DNA of 64,000 bases, from the NCBI GenBank assembly GCA_021208885.1, contig JAJOJF010000044.1, positions 1 to 64,000 on the forward strand. The letters run 5' to 3'. The notes beneath the pieces were generated by a model that saw only the letters and a list, made by a program, of their open reading frames with translations, searched no databases and was not told the origin of the DNA. The translations under genes and the position numbers were made by a program. The stretch's first letter is position 1; every line of letters begins with the position of its first letter. This stretch comes from Burkholderiaceae bacterium. GTDB lineage: Bacteria > Pseudomonadota > Gammaproteobacteria > Burkholderiales > Burkholderiaceae_B. Below, one piece after another: positions 1-9,391 of this stretch.

Positions 1-125
1 TCGGCAATTTCGCGAATCATCGTTTGCAGCAAAGGCTGTGAAATGGCCGCATCTGTGGCCAGATATCCGAGCATCGTAGCCATGTTGGGCCGAATCATGC
101 CAGCGCCTTTACTGATGCCGGTAAT
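1..125 (-). pseudogene. argJ: ArgJ (ornithine/glutamate N-acetyltransferase) fragment, 5'-truncated and running off the left edge
   Basis: Read on the minus strand in a frame different from the adhesin gene, this stretch encodes [17 protein letters not shown] followed by a TDAAIS segment. That is the very conserved ArgJ block holding the autocleavage site (Ala|Thr in MATML), where the precursor splits into alpha and beta chains. ArgJ makes N-acetylglutamate and recycles the acetyl group in arginine synthesis. Upstream of about position 125 the frame carries no ArgJ-like sequence: the alpha-chain region is replaced by the 3' end of the FHA-like gene. The rest of the beta chain would lie beyond position 1. 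Either a real rearrangement or a chimeric assembly join could explain this; the family call is secure, the cause is not. Confidence 0.75.
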
Positions 126-2755
126 CGATTGCCGTGTTGGTCGTTGCCCAGTGCCAGTGTGGTGCCACCGCTTAGGTTGATGGTGCCTGAACCGTGAATC
201 AGCCCCGAGCCCGCTCTGAGGGTTAAACCACCCGTGCCCGAGCGCGTGATGTTTTGATTAATGATGATGTCTTTAGCGGCTTTAAGCTCCAGGGTGTTGG
301 CCGTCCCGGAGGTGATGGCGGCATTTACCGTGATCGTGCCGCCAGTACCTGCTGTATATCGCGCCCCAGTGAAAATAGTGACATTGCTCGAACCCAACGC
401 AGATTGGATAGAACTAGCAAGGATCGTGCTGTTTGTACTTGCTGTGAAGTTACCACTAACTGATGTACCGGAGCCATCAATCGTAATGTTGTACGGATCC
501 AGCAACCATTCCCCGGTCTTGCCGCCCGCAGCCTCGTTGGCTTTGGTGGAGATCGTGATGCCATCGACTTTGAGGTCATAGCCCGAGGTTTCGATCTTGC
601 CGCCGTCGCCACCTTGTTGGCCGCCCTCAGAGATGAGCGTGCCTAGCGCAATGGTGCGACCTTGCGGGTTGGTGATATCAGACCAGACCACGATCATGCC
701 GCCATTGCCTTGGGTGATGGCAGAGGTATTGAGCGTTGTGTTTTTGTCGAGAGTGACCGATTGAGCTTCGGGCAGATATGGACCGCCTTGCCAATCGCCA
801 CCGATTTTGATTTGGCCGCCTGCAGTGTCGCCTGTTGCTAAGACAAGCGTATGGGCCAGATCGATCGTATCGGCTGTCAGGTAGACTTTGCCACCCTGGC
901 CCTTTCTGGAACTTGCTGTGATGTTGGTGTGTTGAATGATGAGCGTACTGGGGTTAATCGGCACAGGCTCAGGCGGGGCCGTGGGCATGGTCGGCACTTC
1001 AGGCTCCGGTGCACGCATAAAGACCTGACCGGCCTTGATCGTGCCCGAGACATCAATCAACGCATTGTCGAGCATCGTGACCGATGACTCGATATCCACA
1101 TCACCACCGGTGGCCAGCGAACTTGCCGCATTTAGTTCAATGTCCATGAACTGAGCCACATCAGCTTTGATCGTGAGTGTGCCACCATCGTGGTTGATCG
1201 AACTCACATCAAGCTTGCCCTGCAAATTGACAGCATGCGTGGCATCAATCGTGATCTTGGCTTGTTGCAGTTCTTGCTGCAGTGACTGCTCTAGTGCCGG
1301 ATCATCTTGCAGGTAGTCCGCGTTCTCATCGGCCATGGCCACCGAGCGCGCAGAAATCGTTGAATTCACCGCCTGGTTGATTTCATTGGCCGTGAGTCTA
1401 ATCTGGCCACCGACCTCACCTTCCGCGAGAATCTCGCCTTCATTGCTGATCGTTTGAGCCGCAGCGATCGTGACCTTGCCACCCTGGGTTTTGCCGGTGG
1501 CGTCAATGGTGCCAATGTTTTGTACATTCTTGGCGTCAATCGTGATCTCGCCGCCAGCTAACTGTGTGCCACGCGCTTCGATCTGACCTTCGTTGGTGAC
1601 AGTTTCACCCGCGGCGATGGCAATCTTGCCGCCCTGGTCACCCGACGATTCAATCTTGCCGGTGTTCTTGACGTCCTTGGCGGCAGTGATTTTGATGTCG
1701 CTGCCTTGTTTGTTGGTGGTGTTTTGTGTGCTGGTTGTGTTTTGTTTGTTTTCTGTATTACTCGCGGTAATCACACCCTCGTTGATGATGGTGTTGCCTT
1801 CCAAGCGAATCACATCACCCACACGACGGGCACCAGTGGCTTCAATGGTACCGGTGTTGGAAATCACCGCACGCGCCAGTTGGTGTGCGGCTCGGGTGCT
1901 CATGAACACCCTACCATCAGGTGCCGAGACCAGGTGTTTGTTTTTAATCAGGGCGTCTAGTGCGGGCTTTTCGACAATCACCGTGACGTTTGAGGCCAGG
2001 TTGGTGAGCGTAATCGCTTCGCCGGCTGCCAGCACAATCGTGCCTTTTTGGGCGCGGATGACACCTTCGTTAATCACCTGTGGCGCTAAAAGCGCAATCA
2101 AGCCACCTTCTTCGGCGGTGAGCTCACCCATGTTGGTGATGACACCCTTGCCTTCCGTGAACTTGTAGTTGCCGGCCAGGAAGTCTTCATCGGTGATCTT
2201 CATGGCGCCAGCGACCAAGGCACCGACATTGACTCTTGCACTCGGCCCGAAGACGACGCCGTTGCTGTTTAAGAGAAACACCTTGCCCACGGCACTGATC
2301 TGGCCATGGATCTGTGAAGCATTGGCCGAATTCACACGGTTAAGCGTGGCCGCATCAGCATTGGGCTGATTAAAGTGCACGCTTGCTTTGCTGCCCACAT
2401 CAAATGACTGCCAGTTGATGATGCCCTTTTGTGTGGACTGATTGATCTGCATCTGGGCGCCAGACTGATCAATCGTGATCGTGCCGCCGGCAATCGATGC
2501 ACCTTGGGGCAGTTGATTGGCCGCTGGCTGTGCTGAAACGGTGTTGAAACCAGCCAAGGTTTCTACCGCCCCGGATACGCCGGTGGCCGCAATCACCGCG
2601 GCCGCTGTTTGAGCGCCGATCGTAGAACGGGTTGCCGTGCGCCGGGCATGCCGTCTGACCGTGCCACCAATCTTGCCTTGGCTCTTGGCGTTCTCGGTCA
2701 CAGCCTGCCAGACCCCTTGCACCCGATTAAAGACGACGCGGTAGACGTGGTTCAT
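95..2755 (-). CDS. FHA-like TpsA exoprotein (two-partner secretion), probably C-terminally truncated
   Basis: This 886-residue protein is a filamentous-haemagglutinin-type adhesin exported by the TpsB pore encoded just upstream. Residues 1-28 form an extended signal peptide region ([14 protein letters not shown]...), followed by a basic stretch, a hydrophobic core and a likely cleavage after VSA near residue 75. Residues of about 76-330 form the haemagglutinin activity/TPS domain, with the [10 protein letters not shown] block near 162-171. The rest is made of Gly/Thr/Ile-rich beta-helix repeats. The start codon overlaps the transporter's stop (ATGA), so the two are translationally coupled. 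FHA-like proteins are commonly much longer, and this one ends inside a repeat exactly where an argJ fragment begins, so the C-terminus is probably lost. A role in adhesion or biofilm is inferred from the family. Confidence 0.9.
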   Translation of the reverse strand: MNHVYRVVFNRVQGVWQAVTENAKSQGKIGGTVRRHARRTATRSTIGAQTAAAVIAATGVSGAVETLAGFNTVSAQPAANQLPQGASIAGGTITIDQSGAQMQINQSTQKGIINWQSFDVGSKASVHFNQPNADAATLNRVNSANASQIHGQISAVGKVFLLNSNGVVFGPSARVNVGALVAGAMKITDEDFLAGNYKFTEGKGVITNMGELTAEEGGLIALLAPQVINEGVIRAQKGTIVLAAGEAITLTNLASNVTVIVEKPALDALIKNKHLVSAPDGRVFMSTRAAHQLARAVISNTGTIEATGARRVGDVIRLEGNTIINEGVITASNTENKQNTTSTQNTTNKQGSDIKITAAKDVKNTGKIESSGDQGGKIAIAAGETVTNEGQIEARGTQLAGGEITIDAKNVQNIGTIDATGKTQGGKVTIAAAQTISNEGEILAEGEVGGQIRLTANEINQAVNSTISARSVAMADENADYLQDDPALEQSLQQELQQAKITIDATHAVNLQGKLDVSSINHDGGTLTIKADVAQFMDIELNAASSLATGGDVDIESSVTMLDNALIDVSGTIKAGQVFMRAPEPEVPTMPTAPPEPVPINPSTLIIQHTNITASSRKGQGGKVYLTADTIDLAHTLVLATGDTAGGQIKIGGDWQGGPYLPEAQSVTLDKNTTLNTSAITQGNGGMIVVWSDITNPQGRTIALGTLISEGGQQGGDGGKIETSGYDLKVDGITISTKANEAAGGKTGEWLLDPYNITIDGSGTSVSGNFTASTNSTILASSIQSALGSSNVTIFTGARYTAGTGGTITVNAAITSGTANTLELKAAKDIIINQNITRSGTGGLTLRAGSGLIHGSGTINLSGGTTLALGNDQHGNRLPASVKALA

Positions 2756-4454
2756 AGCGGCACCACCACGTTAAACCAGAACCGGGTACGGTCGTTGGTG
2801 CCATCGCCATCAGCACCCGTCAGCCGGTCAGCTCTTGGGTTTGACCCAATGCGAGAGGCCACCGTGAACTTCATCGAGACACGGTTGTTGTAGTTGTACG
2901 AAATGCCAGCCCCAAAGCCTTTGAGGTAATAGGTGTTGGGGCCAAGCAGTTGCTCGGCAACATTCTGGAAATGACCCAGGCTCTTGTTCTGTTGGATCCA
3001 GCCGATGTCATAAAAAACACTGGCCTGCGCGCCTTGATAGAAATCCCAGCGCGCTTCAACCGTGCCCAACCAGCCCTGATCACCCGTGCCCTCATAAACC
3101 GGGTAGGCTCTGACGCCTTGCGGGCCGCCCAAGCTGAACTTCTGTGAAGAATCGAGGTTCTGCGAAGCCCACTGGCCCGAGAACGACAGCCACAGGCTGG
3201 TGCTGTCAGTCAGTCGCTGCAGACGACCACCGTTGCCACCGAGCGTGGCAAACGTGCCCTCGGCGTTCTCTATATCCTCGGAGGTTTTGCCGAGATTGGC
3301 GTAGCCAGATGTGAGCGTTACACCGTAAACACTAAATCCCCCGCCGAAATAGTCATCAGCCTCATCGCCCGTAATCGAGACCGAAGCCAGCGAGACACGC
3401 TTGCTGGTGGTCAGGCTCTGATCTTCAAGGCGGTAATGATTGTCGTAATGCGAATCCGAACCCGAAATCGACAACGTGGCGTTACTCGTGGCCTCGCGAA
3501 TCAGCGGATAGGTCGCCGAGAGCGAGAAGGTATTGGCCGTGCCGGTGTTGTTCAGTGTGGCGAATTCGCCAAGCAGCTTGTAATAAAGCGCCGAAACGGA
3601 TGCACCCAAGCGCAGCCGTCGTATCCAACCGGCATGGTGTAGCCGAGCTGGCCGTAGATGGTGCCTTCGCTGCCCATCACATTGGCTTGCAACTGATCGC
3701 CGATACCGGTGGGGTTGTTCCAGTTGGCACTGCCAGTGACGCGATAGTAACCGGTGGACTTTGCGCCCCAGTTGTCTGCCTGAAGGCTGCCAGACAGAGC
3801 TGGCAGACGCGTGGTCTCAATGATCACGTCTGACGAGCCTTCTTCCAGGCTAGGCGCCAATGCCGCCTGCGCCGAGACACCTGGCTGCTCATTCAAAATC
3901 GTGATCGCGCGCGACAAATCACCCATGCTTAAGGGATCACCCTTGACCTGGCGTGCGGTAATGAATTTCTTGATGCGCTCGGCTGACAGCGGCATGTCTT
4001 CACTGATGCCAGGATCCACTTCGCCCAGCTTGCCTTCGATGACGTTGATGGTGACCGTGCCACCGACAATGTCTTGAGCGGGCAGTTGCGGCCGAACATA
4101 CCAGCCGTCTTTTTGATAGAGCTCAGAGATGGCGTTTAACGCCCGTTCGAGCTCTTCGAACGTAATCGGGCGATCAAGCCAAGGCTTAAGCACCGCTTGC
4201 ACGTCCGCCTCGGGAACCAGGTTTACGCCAGTGAGATTGAACTGCTTGACCACAAAGGAGAGCGCGTCTGGGTCGGGCTTCACAGGTGCTTGCGGCACAG
4301 CACGGGGCGACAACGCCGGCACATCGGGCCGGCGAAGCTGTTCAGTCTCGCGCATGATCGCACCGGCATCGGGTATGGCCTGGCTCAAAGCCAGGCCGGG
4401 CACCGATGCGGCAGATGCTGCTGCGAGATAGACCATTGTCAGCTGTCGCTTCAT
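2752..4454 (-). CDS. FhaC/ShlB-family TpsB outer-membrane transporter, interrupted by a one-base frameshift
   Basis: Two overlapping minus-strand frames (4454-3552 and 3609-2752) together give one Omp85-superfamily two-partner secretion pore of about 567 residues, the usual family length. The first frame has a signal peptide (residues 1-26), a proline-rich linker and a POTRA domain (about 66-146, FVVKQFNLTGVNLV onward). The second holds the remaining beta-barrel and ends in a C-terminal aromatic/hydrophobic motif (FWFNVVVPL). The frames join if one T is restored near 3614, turning ggctgcgcttggg into ggcttgcgcttggg and giving GLRLGASVSALYY. The gene is followed by its exoprotein with an ATGA overlap. 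It is either a pseudogene or a consensus error at a TT doublet. Confidence 0.88.
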
Positions 4455-4539
4455 CTATGACTCATGACCATGCGGCTTGTCCCTTGTGAGAACGCGCCGC
4501 GCTCGTGGATGCTTCTGTGCTCCTGTCTGTTGCGTACCT

Positions 4540-4965
4540 CTAAGCCTTGGGCGCCTCAGCCGGGGCTTGCCCCTGCTGCTGCTCTTGCTGCATGCGAGCC
4601 TGGTTGGCAATCACTTGTGCGCCAACCTGGGCGGCTTGCGAGAAGTGCTGCATGACCTGGCGACGCAGATCATCGATCACGTTCATCGCGTAAATCATGT
4701 TGGGAAACACGGCCGGCATGTCCAAGAGGCGATTCTCTTCAGTCAGAAATGCCGTGCGCACAACCACGCCAGCAGCCGTGGTCTCAACCGCAAAGACACT
4801 GCGGCCGGTGACGTTGACGTTTTGTTGGGCAGCATCGGCTGCTGCTGGTGCAGCGGCATCAGCCACTTCTGCAACCTTGGTTTCCACTTGGGTCTTGGCG
4901 GTATCTTTCATGTCGGTGGCAGACATGTCGGATTTGGTTTCGGTGGTTTCAGCTTTGGTAGCCAT
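4540..4965 (-). CDS. Hypothetical Ala/Gln-rich protein leading the TPS operon
   Basis: I do not recognise this family. The longer frame opens at 5043, but the start at 4965 (MATKAETTE) has an AGAGG site 7 bases upstream, giving 141 residues. Residues 1-55 are charged and Ala/Thr-rich without large hydrophobics. Residues of about 55-120 look like a folded region (VTGRSVFAVETTAAGVVVRT, then NRLLDMPAVFPN and an amphipathic helix). The tail is Gln/Ala/Pro-rich. No signal peptide or membrane segment is visible, so it is probably cytoplasmic. It lies 85 bases upstream of the transporter on the same strand and so probably shares its transcript. Its role may be tied to the adhesin system, but that is only inferred from position. 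Confidence 0.7.
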   Translation of the reverse strand: MATKAETTETKSDMSATDMKDTAKTQVETKVAEVADAAAPAAADAAQQNVNVTGRSVFAVETTAAGVVVRTAFLTEENRLLDMPAVFPNMIYAMNVIDDLRRQVMQHFSQAAQVGAQVIANQARMQQEQQQGQAPAEAPKA

Positions 4966-5158
4966 GTTTGGGCCTCTATAGTTAGACAACAAAAACAAAC
5001 TCTGATAAAACACTGCACGGCGCAATGAACCAGTACAACCCATCAGTCACAGCACAAATACCGGGCGTTTCGATTCACTGCTTACCGTTGCTTGCTCAAA
5101 CGATCGCCCAGGTGGCGGTTTGGCCGGTGTTTGACAAGCACGTTCAGCACGGTTCGTT

Positions 5159-5217
5159 TAACCATCGAATTGATATCTATCCGATAACCATCAAAGAGTT
5201 TTCAGGTAACTATCAAA
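5159..5217 (+). repeat. Three direct repeats TAACYATCRAA, possible response-regulator sites
   Basis: TAACCATCGAA lies at 5159-5169, TAACCATCAAA at 5185-5195 and TAACTATCAAA at 5207-5217. The start-to-start spacings are 26 and 22 bases; 22 bases is about two helical turns, as expected for side-by-side binding by a NarL-type dimer. Binding by the neighbouring regulator is inference. Confidence 0.5.
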
Positions 5218-5307
5218 CAGGCGTTACTGACCGGCAGTTCTACACACTACGACTGAAATTGTGACTAAGAAGTTCGTCTGAGCAAATCCCATATTTAATG
5301 TGGTTTA

Positions 5308-5321
5308 CACATGATCATGTG
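5308..5321. promoter_or_regulatory. Perfect 14-bp palindrome, operator candidate
   Basis: CACATGATCATGTG is self-complementary and lies about 140 bases upstream of the response-regulator start. The protein that might bind it is unknown. Confidence 0.4.
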
Positions 5322-5462
5322 ATATACAAGGGCTAAGGTTCTGTTTGTAATGGTGGCTATCATCAAAACTGTCACTAAAACTAAGATCGGACTAGCATGT
5401 GGTACTGACTTAACCAGAGCGGTACCCCGCCAGGAAAGATCATCAGACATACTGGACTCATC

Positions 5463-6140
5463 ATGAATAGCTCGGCCAACAGTTCGTCAACCCCCTTTAA
5501 AGCGCTGGTTGTTGAAGACGACCGATTTTTTCAAGAGGTGATTAGGGAGGGGATGACGCAAGCCGTTGCTGGCAGCAAGATCGACCTTTGCCGATCACTG
5601 CACGAAGCCATGCACTACGTCGAACAAAACGGGCCCAAATATCAGATCGCCATCATTGACCTCGGACTGCCTGACGGTGACGGTTTGACCATCATTCGCG
5701 AAATGGTCAAGGTCTCGCCTCGCACGCCAATCATGGTGGTGTCAGTGGCCACTGACGAGCGTCGTGTGCTCGAAGCCATTCGAGCAGGCGCCATTGGCTA
5801 CGTGGTCAAGGGCGATACGATGTTGTCAATCACCAAGGCCATTGAACAGATGCTCAATGGCATTAACCCCATTAGCGCCAAGCTTGCTGGCTATTTCCTG
5901 CGCTTGGCTGGCCGTGAAACGGCACGCGACAATCCCAACGCCCCCATTAAGCGACTGACGGCCAGAGAGCTGGACTTGTTGCGTGAGTTTGCCTTGGGCA
6001 AGTCGTATCAGGAAGCCGCTGAAGCGATGCAGATCTCGCTGACCACGGTACAGACCCATACCCGCAACCTTTATCGCAAGCTTGGCGTCAAATCAAGCCT
6101 GCGGGCCTTGTCCAAGGCCAAGGAACACGGCATTATTTAG
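5463..6140 (+). CDS. NarL/LuxR-type response regulator
   Basis: This 225-residue transcription regulator has a receiver domain at about residues 12-130: acidic pair D19-D20, phospho-acceptor D66 in IIDLGLPDGDG, and a conserved Lys in YVVKGD. An LuxR-type helix-turn-helix follows at about 160-210 (LTARELDLLREFALGKS, then TVQTHTRNLYRKLGVKS). The size and layout match BvgA/NarL regulators. The hybrid kinase starting 9 to 60 bases downstream is its likely partner through the kinase's Hpt domain. It faces the adhesin operon across a shared intergenic region, which suggests it controls that operon; this is inferred from the analogy with bvgAS-fhaB and not shown by the sequence. Confidence 0.93.
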   Translation: MNSSANSSSTPFKALVVEDDRFFQEVIREGMTQAVAGSKIDLCRSLHEAMHYVEQNGPKYQIAIIDLGLPDGDGLTIIREMVKVSPRTPIMVVSVATDERRVLEAIRAGAIGYVVKGDTMLSITKAIEQMLNGINPISAKLAGYFLRLAGRETARDNPNAPIKRLTARELDLLREFALGKSYQEAAEAMQISLTTVQTHTRNLYRKLGVKSSLRALSKAKEHGII

Positions 6141-6201
6141 AGATCTTTATGACAGCCCCTAACCACCCGCGCAGCCTTCAAGATACCCTGGCGCAGGTGT
6201 G

Positions 6202-8565
6202 ATGGGTCTGCCGGTGGCTGCAAGCGTCTACGAAGCCAAGGAGCGACCCCGACACGTCTACTTGGTCAATGATCTCTTTACCCATCTCTTTGGTTACACC
6301 GCAGCCGATGTTCCTACGGTTGAGGTCTGGTCGCAACTGGCCTACCCCGACGAAGCCTACCGGTTTCAGGTTTACGAAGACTGGGACGCGGAAGTCGAAC
6401 TGGCAATCAACACTCACGGCATGGTGGCCAACCGCGAAGTTGAAATCACGACCAAGTCGGGCGAGCTATTAAACGTGCTGGTCGGTGCCCGTGCAATCGG
6501 CTCTTTGGTGATTGCCACCTTTGTGGACATCAGCGCCCAGCGCCAGACCGAGGCTGAACTCAAAAGTGTGCGCTATAAGCTCGAACGCACCGCCTACGAG
6601 CTAACAGAAAACCTCCCTGTCGGTACCTACACCATGGTGCAACCGGCCGATGGTGGCCTGGCGCAGTTTCGCTTCATGAGCCGCCGGTTCCTGGAGCTCT
6701 GCGGCCTAAACCGCGAAGACGCCTACGCCGACCCCTTAAAGGGTTTTGCCTGCGTGCACCCCGAGGACTATGACCGCTGGCTGGAAATGAACGGCCGGGC
6801 ATTTGCCAACAAAGAGCCTTTCTATGGCGAAACTCGGCTTGTCGTCAATGGCCAGACGCGCTGGATCACCGCTGAGTCCAAACCGCGCGAACTGCCCGAT
6901 GGCTCAACCGTCTGGGAAGGGGTGCTCACTGACATCACCGAGCGCAAAGTGGCTGAGCAGGCCTTGGCGCGTGCCTTGACACGCGCCGAGGAACTTGAAC
7001 GCTTAAAGACTGATTTCTTGACGCAAATGAGCCATGAGATCAGAACACCGCTCACGGCTATTCTGGGCTTGGCAGACCTCTTGGCAGGCGAGAACCTCGG
7101 AAAGTCGCCATCAGACAAAGTCGCGCAGATCCAGACGTCGGGCAAGTTGCTACTAGGCATCATCAACGACATCCTGGACATGTCCAAGATTGAGGCTGGC
7201 CAGCTGATCACAGAGGAGCTGCCGTTTGAGGTCAGTGAGCTTGTGACCCACCTCAATACGTTTAAAACCACGATTACCAAGCCCAACATCACCCTGAATG
7301 TCCTGCAGCCCTTGGGGGTCGTGCCCACGGTCATCGGTGATGAGCGCCGCATCGAGCAAGTGCTCACCAATCTCGTGGGCAATGCGATCAAGTTCACCGA
7401 GCAGGGCAAGATCACGGTCACGCTTGACATCCTTGATCAAACGGACAGCCAACTGACGTTGCGCGCCTGTGTCACCGATACCGGCCCAGGCATCGATGCC
7501 AACCTCATGTCCAAACTCTTTACGCCCTTTGTGCAAGCTGACACCGGAGTGTCACGGCGCTATGGCGGCACGGGCTTGGGGCTATCCATTAGCAAGCAAT
7601 TGGTTGAACTGATGGGTGGTCGCATCGGCGTTATCAGTGAACCCGGCAAAGGCAGCCAGTTCTGGTTCGAGTTGCCGCTAGCCATTGATCAGCATGCCAA
7701 GCCTGCCTGGCAAGCCTTGCTGTCAGCCCAGCCAGCCCAAAGCACAGCAGGCGAACGCACGCCCAGACTTCTCGGACTGAGCATTCTGGTGGTGGACGAC
7801 AGTGACTCGATCCGTGACTTGATCTGTGAGTTTCTGGAACGCGAAGGCGCTCGGGTTGAGCTCGCCTGCGATGGTGCACAAGCGCTTGAGGTATTGCGCG
7901 GCAGTACAAGCAGCAGCAAAACCCCTCGCCAACCGTTTGACTGCGTCATGATGGATGTACAAATGCCGGTCATGGATGGATTGACGGCCATGCGCAACAT
8001 CCGGGCGATGCGTGAGTTTGACCATTTGCCGGTGTTGGCCATGACCGCCGGGCTCTTGGCCGAACAACAGGCGCGCGCACGCCAGGCGGGCATGGCCGAT
8101 GTAGTGGCCAAGCCTGTGGACTTTAAACAAATGGTCCAACAGATTCTGGTGGCGGTTGGCCGCGTGCACCAACCTGCCCCAGCGTCTGAAGGCGGTGACA
8201 ACCCGATGCCAGCCATTGCCTGCATTGACCGCGACCATGTCAATCGCACCATGGAGGGCAACCGGCGGCTGTTTGACCGTTTGTGTGTCGTGTTCATCGA
8301 GGAGTTCGAGGGCTTGGATGACCGTATTGGTGCGGTGTTGGACCAAGGCATCGATGCGGCCACGATTAAAGAGGCCGGGCGCTTGGCTCACGCATTGAGA
8401 GGCGCTGCAAGCCAAATCGGGGCATTGGAACTCTGTCAGGCTGCAGCTGCCGTGGAACATGCACTCCACAATGATGCCGAACACAGCCCGGCCAAGCTTG
8501 CCGCCATGGGCAAACTGTTGGCTGACCTGATGGTGTCTCTAAAGGGGCATTTGGGCAGGGGGTGA
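6202..8565 (+). CDS. Hybrid sensor histidine kinase (PAS-PAS-HisKA-HATPase-REC-Hpt), no membrane segment
   Basis: Domains in order, counting from the GTG at 6199: PAS (about 1-115), second PAS/PAC (about 140-255), dimerisation/phospho-acceptor domain with H279 in QMSHEIRTPL, HATPase with N-box N395 and GGTGLGLSISK near 456-466, receiver with D586 in VMMDVQMPVMDG, and Hpt with H731 in AHALRGAAS. This is a four-step phosphorelay kinase like BvgS or BarA, but without periplasmic or transmembrane parts, so it should sense a cytoplasmic cue. The start is uncertain. An ATG at 6149 opens a short frame (MTAPNHPRSLQDTLAQV) that stops at the kinase start and would join the PAS domain if one G were restored in GTGTG near 6196. 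Confidence 0.92.
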   Translation: MGLPVAASVYEAKERPRHVYLVNDLFTHLFGYTAADVPTVEVWSQLAYPDEAYRFQVYEDWDAEVELAINTHGMVANREVEITTKSGELLNVLVGARAIGSLVIATFVDISAQRQTEAELKSVRYKLERTAYELTENLPVGTYTMVQPADGGLAQFRFMSRRFLELCGLNREDAYADPLKGFACVHPEDYDRWLEMNGRAFANKEPFYGETRLVVNGQTRWITAESKPRELPDGSTVWEGVLTDITERKVAEQALARALTRAEELERLKTDFLTQMSHEIRTPLTAILGLADLLAGENLGKSPSDKVAQIQTSGKLLLGIINDILDMSKIEAGQLITEELPFEVSELVTHLNTFKTTITKPNITLNVLQPLGVVPTVIGDERRIEQVLTNLVGNAIKFTEQGKITVTLDILDQTDSQLTLRACVTDTGPGIDANLMSKLFTPFVQADTGVSRRYGGTGLGLSISKQLVELMGGRIGVISEPGKGSQFWFELPLAIDQHAKPAWQALLSAQPAQSTAGERTPRLLGLSILVVDDSDSIRDLICEFLEREGARVELACDGAQALEVLRGSTSSSKTPRQPFDCVMMDVQMPVMDGLTAMRNIRAMREFDHLPVLAMTAGLLAEQQARARQAGMADVVAKPVDFKQMVQQILVAVGRVHQPAPASEGGDNPMPAIACIDRDHVNRTMEGNRRLFDRLCVVFIEEFEGLDDRIGAVLDQGIDAATIKEAGRLAHALRGAASQIGALELCQAAAAVEHALHNDAEHSPAKLAAMGKLLADLMVSLKGHLGRG

Positions 8566-8750
8566 GGGGTCGCTGCCTGATTGTGGGTGAAATAGGCACG
8601 GCCCTCAGACAAGCAGTCGTCGCTAAATTGGTTTAATTTGCGCATGCCGAACCATACTGCTTTTAGTACGATTAACGAACAAAAAACGATATAAAACCGG
8701 AACCCTGGTGTTCGCGTTAGCGATCCGTTAACCCGTTGATCGCCTTACGC

Positions 8751-9386
8751 CTAACCATCAATGAGTTGCAACAAATACCCCAAAGCCCGAGCTTTGTAGC
8801 CTGCGTGGGCAATTTGGCGAACCAATGCGCGATCGAATTTCATGACCATATCGAGATCGATTCGCCAGTCGAGCTCAAACAGCGACTTCAGTGAACCAAC
8901 GCTATGGACGCTCAGATTCGGGGTGAGCATCAGCATGTCACAAAGAGCCTTCTCTGGGCTTGCCATGAGGTGAAAGTGCCCCATGTCGGTTTTTACGGAC
9001 TGCACACCGATTGGGTAGACTTTGCGAGGCAGGGTTTGGTAACTAAACCGACCCAGAACTGTGTCGTAGGTCTTGCCGCGTCGAATCGTCACCGAAGTGA
9101 CTTGATGCACCGCCTCGGGAATCAACCCATGATGGCTTAAGGCAAACTCAAGCGACACATACGACGGTCCGTACAAGGCATTGGCTACCAGAGGCAGGCT
9201 GATGACGCCGCCAGTCAGAGCAGGACTCACCACGTATAAGCCGCGCTTGATAGGGATTAGTTTTTTCTCGGCCAGCCAAGCCGAGATTTTATCGTTGGGT
9301 CGCTTGTAGTCTCGCAACAAAGACACGACCGTGTCGTGGCCAACAGGTACGTCCTGAAATTGAGCGAGGCGTTGATCTAGGTCCAT
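8751..9386 (-). CDS. AbiEi-like type IV antitoxin / winged-helix regulator, without an AbiEii partner
   Basis: The 211-residue protein resembles the AbiEi family. An N-terminal winged helix (about 1-60; LRDYKRPNDKISAWLAEKKL, then IKRGLYVV) is followed by the characteristic YVSLEFALSHHGLIPE and VTSVTIRRGKT blocks. In AbiE systems this antitoxin represses its own operon and is paired with a nucleotidyltransferase toxin (AbiEii). No AbiEii gene lies next to it: the kinase is on one side and a RelE-like pair on the other. It may be an orphan regulator or the survivor of a lost pair. A 20-bp perfect inverted repeat begins 5 bases upstream of the start and is the obvious candidate for self-repression. 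Confidence 0.75.
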   Translation of the reverse strand: MDLDQRLAQFQDVPVGHDTVVSLLRDYKRPNDKISAWLAEKKLIPIKRGLYVVSPALTGGVISLPLVANALYGPSYVSLEFALSHHGLIPEAVHQVTSVTIRRGKTYDTVLGRFSYQTLPRKVYPIGVQSVKTDMGHFHLMASPEKALCDMLMLTPNLSVHSVGSLKSLFELDWRIDLDMVMKFDRALVRQIAHAGYKARALGYLLQLIDG

Positions 9387-9391
9387 GTCTT

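Larger units (their letters stand above)
4966..5462. promoter_or_regulatory. Divergent intergenic region between the adhesin operon and the two-component genes
   Basis: No gene is supported in these 497 bases; a 79-codon open frame at 5025-5264 has no family features. The region must hold the promoters of both divergent operons. It contains three direct copies of TAACYATCRAA (5159-5217) and a perfect palindrome CACATGATCATGTG (5308-5321). Confidence 0.6.

Noticed and set aside
1593-2168. 191-codon frame opposite the FHA-like gene
   Set aside because: The sequence is low in complexity and results from the repetitive, GC-biased adhesin gene on the other strand.
7689-8484. Two long frames (224 and 253 codons) opposite the hybrid kinase
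   Set aside because: The kinase frame has all catalytic motifs; the opposite frames are shadows.
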